A stretch of DNA of 64,000 nucleotides from positions 1 through 64,000 of the forward strand of contig NZ_SGIM01000009.1 of assembly GCF_004208515.1 (NCBI RefSeq). The letters run 5' to 3'. Position 1 is the first letter of the stretch; every line of letters begins with the position of its first letter. Of this stretch, positions 56,556 to 64,000 are shown piece after piece. The notes beneath the pieces were generated by a model. That model searched no databases. It saw nothing but the letters and a program-made list of their open reading frames with translations, and was not told where the DNA came from. The position numbers were made by a program, and so were the translations under genes. Origin of the DNA: Acinetobacter halotolerans. GTDB lineage: Bacteria > Pseudomonadota > Gammaproteobacteria > Pseudomonadales > Moraxellaceae.

Positions 56556-58226
56556 ATGAATGATATGCATCCATTTCCAGTTAAAAACCAAAAAGTCGTA
56601 TTGCAACAGTTATCTGATTTGAAAGAGCAGTTTAAAGAAACGCATCTCAATCAATTGTTTGCAGCGGATACTTCACGTTTCACCAAGTTTTCCGTTGAAT
56701 ACGATCAAATTGTTTTAGATTTTAGTAAACACCGAATTGATCAGCACATTTTAGCGGGATTAGTGGATTTAGCGGAGAGTAAAGATTTAAGTCAGTGGAT
56801 TAAAAAGTTATTTTCATCAGAGCAAATTAATTTTACTGAGCATCGTGCTGCGATGCATTGGGCCTTGCGGTTACCGAAAAACAGTCCAGATTTTCCTAAC
56901 CTCAACCAGCAGGTCCAAGCTCAACTTGAGAAAATGTATGCTTTAGTGGAAAAGATTCATGCTGGACAATATCGCGGTGCAACGGGTGAGGTTATTCAGG
57001 ATGTGGTGAATATTGGGGTCGGTGGATCAGATTTAGGTCCATTGATGGTGACGCATGCACTGTCAGACTTTAAGGTCAGCACGGCTAAATCCTTGGATGT
57101 TCATTTTGTCTCGACCATGGATGGTAGTCAGCTTTCTGCATTACTCCATCAACTTCGCCCAGAGACAACCTTATTTATTATTTCATCAAAATCTTTTGGT
57201 ACGATTGATACGCTTTCGAATGCCGAAACGGTACGCCAATGGTTAGAAAAAGCCTTGGGTACAGATGCCAAAATCTTGAAAAACCATTTTATTGGGGTTT
57301 CAACCAAAGCAGAAAAAATGACGGAATGGGGAATCGCCCCTGATAAGCAGTTGTTATTGTGGGATTGGGTGGGTGGTCGTTATTCACTGTGGTCATGTAT
57401 CGGTTTACCGATCGCTTTAATGATTGGCGTATCAGGATTTAAGCAACTTCTAGCGGGTGCTTATGCGATTGACCAACATTTTCAAACTGCACCGTTTGCT
57501 CAGAATATTCCCGTATTGATGGGGTTGTTGGGTATTTGGAATAATAATTTTCTTGATATTCAGACCCATGCTGTTTTGCCTTATGATGGGCGGCTTAAGT
57601 ATTTTGCCTCCTATCTACAACAATTAGAAATGGAGTCCAACGGTAAATCGACTCAGCGTAATGGTGAAAAGGTAGAGACGGCAACCTGTCCAATTGTATG
57701 GGGGGAAGTCGGACCAAATGCGCAGCATGCGTTCTATCAGTTGTTACATCAAGGCACACATTCGGTCAGCTGTGATTTTATTGCCCCTGTTAAACGCTAC
57801 AATGCCAATCAGTTTACCTATGTGGAAAGTGCAGATGCATTGGTTGAGCAGCATCATCTTGCCTTATCAAACTGTTTAGCCCAATCTCGTTTATTGGCAT
57901 TCGGTAATCAGGCGCTTGCCGCAGACGAACTCAAAGATTTACCTACTTATAAGCAATACGAAGGCAATCAGCCAAGTTCAACCATTTTACTAAAAGAGTT
58001 GAATCCGTATAGTTTAGGTATGTTGATTGCACTGTATGAGCATAAAGTTTTTGTGCAGTCGGTGTTATGGAATATCAATCCCTTTGATCAATGGGGTGTG
58101 GAAAAAGGCAAAGAGATTGCCAATCAACTTTTACCGATTTTAAACCGTGAACAAGAGGATTTATCTGCATTTGATGCATCGACTCAAGGCTTGCTTAAAA
58201 TCTTGCTAGGTCGGTTGGAATATTAG
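56556..58226 (+). CDS. gpi: Glucose-6-phosphate isomerase
   Basis: A 556-residue cytosolic isomerase linking glucose 6-phosphate and fructose 6-phosphate and so feeding UDP-GlcNAc synthesis. The landmarks are [46 protein letters not shown]-type [13 protein letters not shown], and [10 protein letters not shown]. ATGs at 56553 and 56556 are both possible. It begins a few bases after ugd and is probably cotranscribed with it. Confidence 0.96.
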   Translation: MNDMHPFPVKNQKVVLQQLSDLKEQFKETHLNQLFAADTSRFTKFSVEYDQIVLDFSKHRIDQHILAGLVDLAESKDLSQWIKKLFSSEQINFTEHRAAMHWALRLPKNSPDFPNLNQQVQAQLEKMYALVEKIHAGQYRGATGEVIQDVVNIGVGGSDLGPLMVTHALSDFKVSTAKSLDVHFVSTMDGSQLSALLHQLRPETTLFIISSKSFGTIDTLSNAETVRQWLEKALGTDAKILKNHFIGVSTKAEKMTEWGIAPDKQLLLWDWVGGRYSLWSCIGLPIALMIGVSGFKQLLAGAYAIDQHFQTAPFAQNIPVLMGLLGIWNNNFLDIQTHAVLPYDGRLKYFASYLQQLEMESNGKSTQRNGEKVETATCPIVWGEVGPNAQHAFYQLLHQGTHSVSCDFIAPVKRYNANQFTYVESADALVEQHHLALSNCLAQSRLLAFGNQALAADELKDLPTYKQYEGNQPSSTILLKELNPYSLGMLIALYEHKVFVQSVLWNINPFDQWGVEKGKEIANQLLPILNREQEDLSAFDASTQGLLKILLGRLEY

Positions 58227-58270
58227 TTTTTTGCTTTTGATATTTCTGTACTTGATTGTTGTTGTGATCG

Positions 58271-58298
58271 ACGCCTCTTTTTTAATAAAAAGAGGCGT
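58271..58298. terminator. Bidirectional terminator between gpi and pgm
   Basis: Arms ACGCCTCTTTTT and AAAAAGAGGCGT with a four-base loop close both arms of the K locus. Confidence 0.88.
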
Positions 58299-58307
58299 TT
58301 AACTTAT

Positions 58308-59678
58308 TTAACCCTGAATCAATGCCGTTAACTCATCTACATAAACCTGCATCGGTTGAGGATTTTTGTCGGCACGGCTTTCAATATTTAAGCGCAACAA
58401 TGGCTCTGTATTTGAGGCGCGTACATTTAAACGCCAAGCACCAAAATCAAGACTTACCCCATCAGTACGGTCGATCTGTGGGTTTTGATCGGCATAATGA
58501 TCAAAGATCTTTTGTACTGTTGTTTGAGTATCAGCCACTTTAAAGTTGATTTCACCGCTACATGGAAATTTTTCAATCATATTTTCAACGAGAGTCGAAA
58601 GTGATTGATCTGTCTCAGAGAGTAGGGCAATTGTTAGTAGCCAAGGGATCATCCCGCTATCGCAATAAGCAAAATCACGGAAATAATGATGTGCACTCAT
58701 TTCGCCACCGTAAACGGCATTGTGTTCACGCATCACATCTTTAATAAAGGCATGACCAGATTTTGACTGTACCGCAATCCCTTGATATTTCTCTACAATA
58801 TCAAAGGTGTTCCAAACAAGACGTGGATCATGCACGATCTTCTCACCTGATTGTTTAATCAGGAACGCTTGAGCCAATAAGCCAACAATATAATAGCCTT
58901 CTATGAACTGACCTTTTTCATCAAATAGGAAGCAACGGTCAAAGTCACCATCCCATGCAATCCCCATATCGGCTTGATGTTTAAGTACTGCATCACGAGT
59001 GCTGTCACGATTCTCGATCAGGATTGGGTTAGGAATGCCATTTGGGAATGTGCCATCTGCTTCATGATGAATCTTAATAAATTCCACTGGAATATTGAGC
59101 TGTTGGAACTTCTGTTCGATCGCATCAATCACATGACCAGCTGCACCGTTACCAGCATTTACCACCAATTTAAGCGGTTTAATTTTTTGTGGGTCAATAT
59201 AGGTCAGTAGGTGCTCGATGAACTCAGGCAGAATATTATAGTTTTCTGTCGTACCTTTTTGTGCGACTTCAACGAACTGACCTGATTCAGCCAATGCTTG
59301 AATCTCTTTTAAGCCAGTATCCGCACTGATTGGACGGGCATTTTCACGGACCAATTTCATGCCGTTGTAATCCATTGGATTATGGCTGGCAGTGATTTCA
59401 ATACCGCCCTGAACATCGAGGTGGAATGCACCGAAATAGACTTCTTCCGTCCCTGTCATCCCTAAATCAAGGACATTTACACCTGCATCATTGAGTCCAC
59501 GAATGGTGGCTTGTTTTAAGCCTTCACTGCTTAAACGGATATCACAACCGATCACAACGCTGTTCGGTTGATAGATTTGTCCATAAGCGCGACCAATCTT
59601 ATAGGCAATTTCTTCATTGAGTTCTGTACCAAGTTTGCCGCGAATATCGTAGGCTTTAAAGCAAGTGAGTTGTGTCAT
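58308..59678 (-). CDS. pgm: Phosphomannomutase / phosphoglucomutase
   Basis: A 456-residue alpha-D-phosphohexomutase interconverting hexose 1- and 6-phosphates for nucleotide-sugar supply. The phosphoserine is Ser98 in [15 protein letters not shown]; the metal loop is DGDFDRC, the sugar-binding loop [10 protein letters not shown], and the phosphate-binding loop [14 protein letters not shown]. It ends the K locus, converging on gpi. In many Acinetobacter gne1 lies between them; here it does not. Confidence 0.95.
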   Translation of the reverse strand: MTQLTCFKAYDIRGKLGTELNEEIAYKIGRAYGQIYQPNSVVIGCDIRLSSEGLKQATIRGLNDAGVNVLDLGMTGTEEVYFGAFHLDVQGGIEITASHNPMDYNGMKLVRENARPISADTGLKEIQALAESGQFVEVAQKGTTENYNILPEFIEHLLTYIDPQKIKPLKLVVNAGNGAAGHVIDAIEQKFQQLNIPVEFIKIHHEADGTFPNGIPNPILIENRDSTRDAVLKHQADMGIAWDGDFDRCFLFDEKGQFIEGYYIVGLLAQAFLIKQSGEKIVHDPRLVWNTFDIVEKYQGIAVQSKSGHAFIKDVMREHNAVYGGEMSAHHYFRDFAYCDSGMIPWLLTIALLSETDQSLSTLVENMIEKFPCSGEINFKVADTQTTVQKIFDHYADQNPQIDRTDGVSLDFGAWRLNVRASNTEPLLRLNIESRADKNPQPMQVYVDELTALIQG

Positions 59679-59738
59679 TGAGGGTTACGCTGTTATTAGT
59701 CATTGCTAAGCAGTATACAAAGACAGCGGGAAATAAAA

Positions 59739-59766
59739 AATGGCTGCTTCAATTGAAACAGCCATT
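59739..59766 (-). terminator. Terminator after tyrB
   Basis: Arms AATGGCTG-C-TTC and GAA-A-CAGCCATT fold with one mismatch, followed on the minus strand by TTTTTTATTT. Confidence 0.82.
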
Positions 59767-59795
59767 GTTAAGTAAAGATGTGTAGATGTTACAGG

Positions 59796-61001
59796 TTAAG
59801 CAGATTTCGCTAAAACTTCAGCAACCGCTTTCGCAACTTTATAGACATTATTCATGTTTAAACCAGCAACGCAGATACGACCACTACGAACGAGGTAGAT
59901 TGCGTATTCTTCACGTAAGGTGTCTACTTGTTCAGCCGTTAAGCCTGTGTAACTGAACATACCTTTTTGATTCACCAAATAGCTAAAGTCACGTTCTGGC
60001 AATGCTTTGTTCAGCTCATCTCTTAAGATGCTACGCATTTTAAGGATACGCTCACGCATTTCTTTGACTTCATCTTGCCACTGTTGGTTCAGTTCAGCGT
60101 CATTTAACACTTGATCCACTAGCCATGCACCTGTTGTTGGTGGGCTAGAGTAGATACGACGAACCGTTGCTTTCAACTGACCGAATGTGCATTTTGCTGC
60201 TTCTGCATCGTCACAAACGAAAGTCAAACCACCAACACGCTCACCGTAAAGCGAGAAGATTTTAGAGAAAGAGTTACTGACGATGAAGTTCAAACCAGCT
60301 TGGTCTAAAGCACGAATCGCATAAGCATCTTGCTCCATACCATCGCCAAAACCTTGGTAGGCGATGTCTAGGAATGGAATCAAATTGCTTTGTTTTAATA
60401 CCGCAATCACTTGATCCCATTGTGCTGGATTCAAATCCGCACCTGTTGGGTTATGGCAGCAAGGATGTAACAACACAATGCTTTGTTCTGGCAATGTTTT
60501 TAGCGTAGACAACATGCCATCAAAATCGACACCACGCGTTTCAGCATCGAAGTATGGATAGAAATTACTTTTGATTCCTGCACCATTGAAGATGGCAACA
60601 TGGTTATCCCAAGTTGGTTGGCTGACCCAAACTTCTGAATTTGGGAAATATGTTTTTAGAAAGTCAGCACCGACTTTCAATGCACCTGAACCACCCAATG
60701 TTTGAATCGTCGCAACACGACCTTGTTGAATTGCTGGGCTATTTGCGCCAAACAATAAGGCTTGAATCGCTTCACGGTAAGGTTTGAAACCTTCCATTGG
60801 AAGATAAAGCTTGGTTTGCGTATTCTTCGGTGCAATCCGTTTTTGCGCTTCGATAATGGTATCAAGCTGAGGAACGATGCTGTCTTCGTTATAGTACAAA
60901 CCAATACTGAGGTTCACCTTTTCAGCGCGTGGATCAGCATTGAACTGTTCCATTAATGAAAGAATTGGATCGCCTGCATAAGGTGGGATATGTTGAAACA
61001 T
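59796..61001 (-). CDS. tyrB: Aromatic/aspartate amino acid aminotransferase
   Basis: A 401-residue PLP-dependent class I aminotransferase. The N-terminus [25 protein letters not shown] is that of AspC/TyrB, the PLP lysine lies in [17 protein letters not shown], and [14 protein letters not shown] and the C-terminal RICVAGLN (substrate-binding arginine) are present. The ATG at 61001 has AAGGA upstream; the open frame extends to 61025. It is divergent from a GntR regulator with palindromic sites between them. Confidence 0.93.
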   Translation of the reverse strand: MFQHIPPYAGDPILSLMEQFNADPRAEKVNLSIGLYYNEDSIVPQLDTIIEAQKRIAPKNTQTKLYLPMEGFKPYREAIQALLFGANSPAIQQGRVATIQTLGGSGALKVGADFLKTYFPNSEVWVSQPTWDNHVAIFNGAGIKSNFYPYFDAETRGVDFDGMLSTLKTLPEQSIVLLHPCCHNPTGADLNPAQWDQVIAVLKQSNLIPFLDIAYQGFGDGMEQDAYAIRALDQAGLNFIVSNSFSKIFSLYGERVGGLTFVCDDAEAAKCTFGQLKATVRRIYSSPPTTGAWLVDQVLNDAELNQQWQDEVKEMRERILKMRSILRDELNKALPERDFSYLVNQKGMFSYTGLTAEQVDTLREEYAIYLVRSGRICVAGLNMNNVYKVAKAVAEVLAKSA

Positions 61002-61427
61002 TAACAATGTCCTTTTATTCAACAAGGGGCATGGAGGTGTTTTTGAATGCCCAATAATGTACCAATAAAGTGCAGATGAAGCACTCTATTATTTGCATTT
61101 CTAGTGCAGTATTTACTTACAAAATCAGTCAAAGACCAACAGATTATCAGGATTGTCGACAATCAAGCTGTCATACCATCGTCGTAGAATAAAAAAGATA
61201 AAGTCAGCTTTGTAACAAGGATCAAAACAACATTGAGTTGATCGTGTTCTATAAGTTTTTGTTTTATTTGTTATTAATATGACTCTTGATTTGGTTGCTG
61301 ATTTGTTTAGGCAGGGGCTGCCACTGGTGAGATTGTCCGAGACTTGATTTTTATTGTCGACAATCCTATTGCATTTTTGCTTATATTTCGTTATAAAATC
61401 ATCAAAATGATAGAGATTGTTGACAAT
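61002..61427. promoter_or_regulatory. Divergent control region tyrB / gntR with three palindromes
   Basis: This gap of about 430 bases contains ATTGTCGACAAT at 61152-61163 and 61353-61364 and ATTGTTGACAAT at 61416-61427, the last touching the gntR start codon. The first copy is extended to 14 bp (GATTGTCGACAATC). Short palindromes of this kind fit FadR-type GntR regulators, so autoregulation is likely. A half copy (GATTGTCC) is at 61331. Confidence 0.7.
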
Positions 61428-62138
61428 ATGCAAGATACCCTTGTTCCACAAGCCATCAGCACAAGTCAGGGAAGAACACTGACGGAACACGTATTTAAGC
61501 AAATTCAGTCTGCGATTGTTTTGGGGCAGATTCCTGCGGGAAGTAAAATTTCTGAACCGGAATTGGCACGTGTGTACGGGATTAGTCGTGGGCCTTTGCG
61601 TGAAGCGATTCATCGTCTAGAAGGGCAGAAGCTGGTAGAGCGTACTGCACATATTGGCGCACGTGTTGTTTCTCTCTCGCTGCAACAGTTCCAAGAGCTG
61701 TATCAGATTCGTGCTTCTTTAGAAGGGTTGGCTTGCAAACTCGCTGCGCAACATATTGATAAAAAACAAATCTTGGCATTACGCGATGTATTACGGTTGC
61801 ATGCTGAGGATGAAAATTTTAAAGCAGGTAAAGGCTATTATTTACAAGAAGGGCAGGATGATTTCCATTACTGCATTATCAAAAGTAGTGGCAATAAGAC
61901 CCTCGAAAAAATGTTGTGTGATGAGCTATATCACCTCATTCGCATGTATCGAATCCAGTTTTCAAATACCACTGATCGACCAAGTAAGGCTTTGGACGAA
62001 CATATCCGCATTTTAGATGCGATTGCTGAAGGTGACGGTGAACTCGCCGAAATGCTGATGCACCGTCACATCAATGCATCCTACAAAATTGTTGAGCAAA
62101 CATTGCTGCAAACTCAAGGAGAATATCAACATGGCTAA
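61428..62138 (+). CDS. GntR-family (FadR subgroup) regulator of the prp genes
   Basis: A regulator of 236 residues from the ATG at 61428 (MQDTLVPQ). The winged helix-turn-helix reads [55 protein letters not shown], followed by a C-terminal FCD ligand domain. The frame opens at 61344, and starts at 61407 or 61344 would place a palindrome inside the gene. The stop overlaps the prpB start by 8 bases, which strongly suggests that it controls propionate (methylcitrate cycle) genes. Confidence 0.9.
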   Translation: MQDTLVPQAISTSQGRTLTEHVFKQIQSAIVLGQIPAGSKISEPELARVYGISRGPLREAIHRLEGQKLVERTAHIGARVVSLSLQQFQELYQIRASLEGLACKLAAQHIDKKQILALRDVLRLHAEDENFKAGKGYYLQEGQDDFHYCIIKSSGNKTLEKMLCDELYHLIRMYRIQFSNTTDRPSKALDEHIRILDAIAEGDGELAEMLMHRHINASYKIVEQTLLQTQGEYQHG

Positions 62139-63012
62139 ACAGTCTGCTGGTCAGCTATTCCGCGACGCGGTCGCACAAGAAAAACCATTACAAGTGGTGG
62201 GTGCAATTAATGCAAACCATGCTTTATTGGCAAAACGTGCAGGTTATAAAGCCATTTATTTATCAGGTGGCGGTGTCGCGGCAGGTTCGTTGGGCTTACC
62301 TGATTTAGGCATTAGCAACCTTGATGACGTATTGACAGATGTGCGTCGTATCACTGATGTTTGTGACTTACCATTATTGGTAGATGTGGATACGGGTTTC
62401 GGCGCATCTGCATTTAATATTGCTCGTACCACCAAGTCGATGATTAAGTTCGGTGCAGCAGCGATGCATATCGAAGATCAAGTGGGTGCTAAACGTTGTG
62501 GTCACCGCCCAAATAAAGCAATCGTGACACAACAAGAAATGGTTGACCGCATTAAAGCAGCGGTTGATGCACGTACTGATGACAGTTTTGTGATCATGGC
62601 ACGTACGGATGCTTTGGCGGTTGAAGGCTTACAAGCAGCGATTGATCGTGCAGGTGCATATATTGAAGCAGGTGCGGATATGTTATTCCCTGAAGCAATC
62701 ACTGAATTGGCCATGTATAAGCAGTTTGCTGATTTGACCAAAGTGCCTGTATTGGCGAACATTACTGAATTTGGTTCTACACCATTATTCACCACCGAAG
62801 AATTGGCTTCTGCCGATGTCAGTATTGCTTTATATCCACTTTCTGCATTCCGTGCGATGAATAAAGCAGCAGAAAATGTCTATGAGACTTTACGCAAAGA
62901 AGGTACACAAAAGAATGTGGTAGACACCATGCAAACTCGTCAGGAATTGTATGAGCGTATTAACTACCATGCGTTTGAACAATATCTAGATGGAACTTTT
63001 GAAAAGAAATAA
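62131..63012 (+). CDS. prpB: 2-methylisocitrate lyase
   Basis: A 293-residue enzyme cleaving 2-methylisocitrate to pyruvate and succinate in propionyl-CoA breakdown. The family motif KRCGH is in [13 protein letters not shown], the metal-binding segment is VDVDTGFG, and [18 protein letters not shown] is typical of the N-terminus. The ATG at 62131 follows AAGGAGAATATCAAC; the frame is open upstream within gntR. Confidence 0.96.
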   Translation: MAKQSAGQLFRDAVAQEKPLQVVGAINANHALLAKRAGYKAIYLSGGGVAAGSLGLPDLGISNLDDVLTDVRRITDVCDLPLLVDVDTGFGASAFNIARTTKSMIKFGAAAMHIEDQVGAKRCGHRPNKAIVTQQEMVDRIKAAVDARTDDSFVIMARTDALAVEGLQAAIDRAGAYIEAGADMLFPEAITELAMYKQFADLTKVPVLANITEFGSTPLFTTEELASADVSIALYPLSAFRAMNKAAENVYETLRKEGTQKNVVDTMQTRQELYERINYHAFEQYLDGTFEKK

Positions 63013-63316
63013 GTCATTTCGCCCCCTCCTAACGTCCCCCAGAGGGAGAGGGATTTCACGAATTGAAGACTTTCTAGCGGAGATAAAAGAGTATTTTTAT
63101 TAGTTCCATGAAAGTCTCAATAATCGTGAAGGCGGCATGGATGCCGCCACGTTGGGCTGCGGTAACAAGGACGTACCGTCAGACCAACAAAGGATTTTTG
63201 CTTACTTTTGATCCATCAAAAGTAAGTCCAGCCGAAGGCTTATCCACAAATAAGATGAGAGTTCGGTATGACACCGCTTGAAATTCACCCTAAAGATATA
63301 AAAAAAGGACAATCTT
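63013..63316. repeat. Hairpin-rich intergenic element between prpB and prpC
   Basis: The gap contains a C/G-run segment (63020-63052) and several inverted repeats. TTCACGA...GACTTTC at 63055-63074 pairs with GAAAGTC...TCGTGAA at 63110-63130. GGCGGCAT/ATGCCGCC is at 63131-63148, a nested stem GTTGG...CCAAC at 63151-63188 encloses CGGTA/TACCG, and CTTACTTTTGAT/ATCAAAAGTAAG is at 63201-63226. None is followed by a T tract. It looks like an intergenic repeat element or structured RNA segment. The rest, up to the prpC ribosome binding site, shows nothing. Confidence 0.55.
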
Positions 63317-64000
63317 ATGAGCAGTAATGAAACGCCAACAGGCTTCAAACCAAAAAAATCAGTTGCACTCAGTGGTCAAGTTGCTGGTAACACGGCATTG
63401 TGTACTGTAGGGCGCAGCGGCAATGACTTACACTATCGTGGCTATGACATTCTTGACCTCGCAGTGGGCAGCCAATTTGAAGAAGTGGCACACTTGCTGG
63501 TCCATGGCAAACTGCCAAACAAAGCTGAACTGAAAGCCTATAAAGCAAAATTAAAAGCATTACGTGGCTTACCTGCTGCACTTAAAACTGCGCTTGAGCA
63601 ACTTCCACCTTCGGCACACCCGATGGACGTGATGCGTACTGGCGTTTCAGTTCTGGGTTGTTTAACGCCTGAACACGAAGATCACAACGAAGCGGGTGCA
63701 AAAGACATTGCTGATAAATTGATGGCAAGTCTAGGCTCAATGTTGTTGTATTGGTATCACTTCAGCAACAACGGTCGCCGTATCGAAGTTGAAACTGATG
63801 ATGACTCGATCGCTGCACATTTCCTGCATCTACTTCATGGCGAAAAACCATCAGAGCAATGGATTGAAGCGATGCATACCTCTTTGATTCTGTACGCAGA
63901 GCATGAGTTCAATGCATCAACATTTACCTCCCGTGTGGTGGCAGGTACAGGTTCAGACATGTACTCAGCGATTACAGGCGGTATTGGTGCGCTACGTGGA
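63317..64000 (+). CDS. prpC: 2-methylcitrate synthase (partial, 3' end outside window)
   Basis: The first 228 codons are in the window. The product condenses propionyl-CoA with oxaloacetate. The citrate-synthase fold is visible from residue 15: SVALSGQVAGNTALCTVGRSGNDLHYRGYDILDLA, then SAHPMDVMRTGVSVLGCLTPE and YAEHEFNASTFTSRVVAGTGSDMYSAITGGIGALRG, with the acceptor histidine in EHEFNAS. AAGGAC precedes the ATG. The place after prpB supports PrpC over GltA. Confidence 0.94.
   Translation, partial: MSSNETPTGFKPKKSVALSGQVAGNTALCTVGRSGNDLHYRGYDILDLAVGSQFEEVAHLLVHGKLPNKAELKAYKAKLKALRGLPAALKTALEQLPPSAHPMDVMRTGVSVLGCLTPEHEDHNEAGAKDIADKLMASLGSMLLYWYHFSNNGRRIEVETDDDSIAAHFLHLLHGEKPSEQWIEAMHTSLILYAEHEFNASTFTSRVVAGTGSDMYSAITGGIGALRG

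Noticed and set aside
61125..61613. A 162-codon minus-strand frame across the gntR region
   Set aside because: It overlaps the operator region and the gntR helix-turn-helix coding region, has biased composition and no recognisable protein features.

Overview
The window is chromosomal DNA of an Acinetobacter species (gammaproteobacteria). The gene order is typical of that genus: ribF-ileS-lspA-fkpB, yciK-mupP-ubiG, nadC/ampD/murJ, then a capsule (K) locus opening with fkpA and wzc-wzb-wza and closing with galU-ugd-gpi-pgm, followed by tyrB-gntR-prpB-prpC. The base composition is moderately AT-rich. No rRNA, tRNA, CRISPR array, insertion sequence or prophage was seen.

Layout. 1-6.4 kb: a PfpI-family protein (cut by the left edge), an FMN reductase and the ribF-ileS-lspA-fkpB cluster, all on the minus strand. 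6.5-8.3 kb: a TDT-family transporter and an MTA/SAH nucleosidase-like protein. 8.4-10.6 kb: an accessory island holding a DUF4143-type ATPase and a HEPN-like protein, bounded and split by three 28-bp XerC/XerD dif-like sites. 10.8-16.5 kb: a RutR-like regulator and a sulfonate operon with two lipoprotein binding proteins, ssuD, ssuC and ssuB. 16.7-21.8 kb: argA, an RcnB-family protein, yciK-mupP-ubiG and dsbA. 21.8-25.8 kb: two TetR regulators, the second (FabR/DesT type) divergent from an oxidoreductase-desaturase pair. 25.9-32.7 kb: rph, a small lipoprotein, a Tat-exported phospholipase C, nadC, ampD and murJ. 32.8-34 kb: an AT-rich gene for an unrecognised secreted protein.

34-59.7 kb: the capsule locus. 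Export genes wza-wzb-wzc and two FKBP isomerases lie on the minus strand. The plus-strand arm starts with gna-dgaA-dgaB-dgaC, the expected route to UDP-GlcNAc3NAcA. It continues with wzx, wzy, three GT4 glycosyltransferases, an initiating sugar-phosphate transferase, an acetyltransferase/aminotransferase pair and gdr, the expected route to UDP-QuiNAc4NAc. It ends with galU, ugd and gpi, with pgm convergent. Three glycosyltransferases plus the initiating transferase suggest a four-sugar repeat begun by QuiNAc4NAc. gne1 is absent, and so are the lld genes often found next to pgm.

59.8-64 kb: tyrB, divergent from a GntR-family regulator with three ATTGTYGACAAT palindromes between them, then prpB, a hairpin-rich intergenic element and prpC (cut by the right edge).

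The most notable observations are the dif-flanked HEPN/ATPase island at 8.43-10.57 kb, a four-box operator array with an exact 19-bp period upstream of the desaturase operon, the absence of the catalytic cysteine in the ugd product, and the unknown secreted protein next to the capsule locus.
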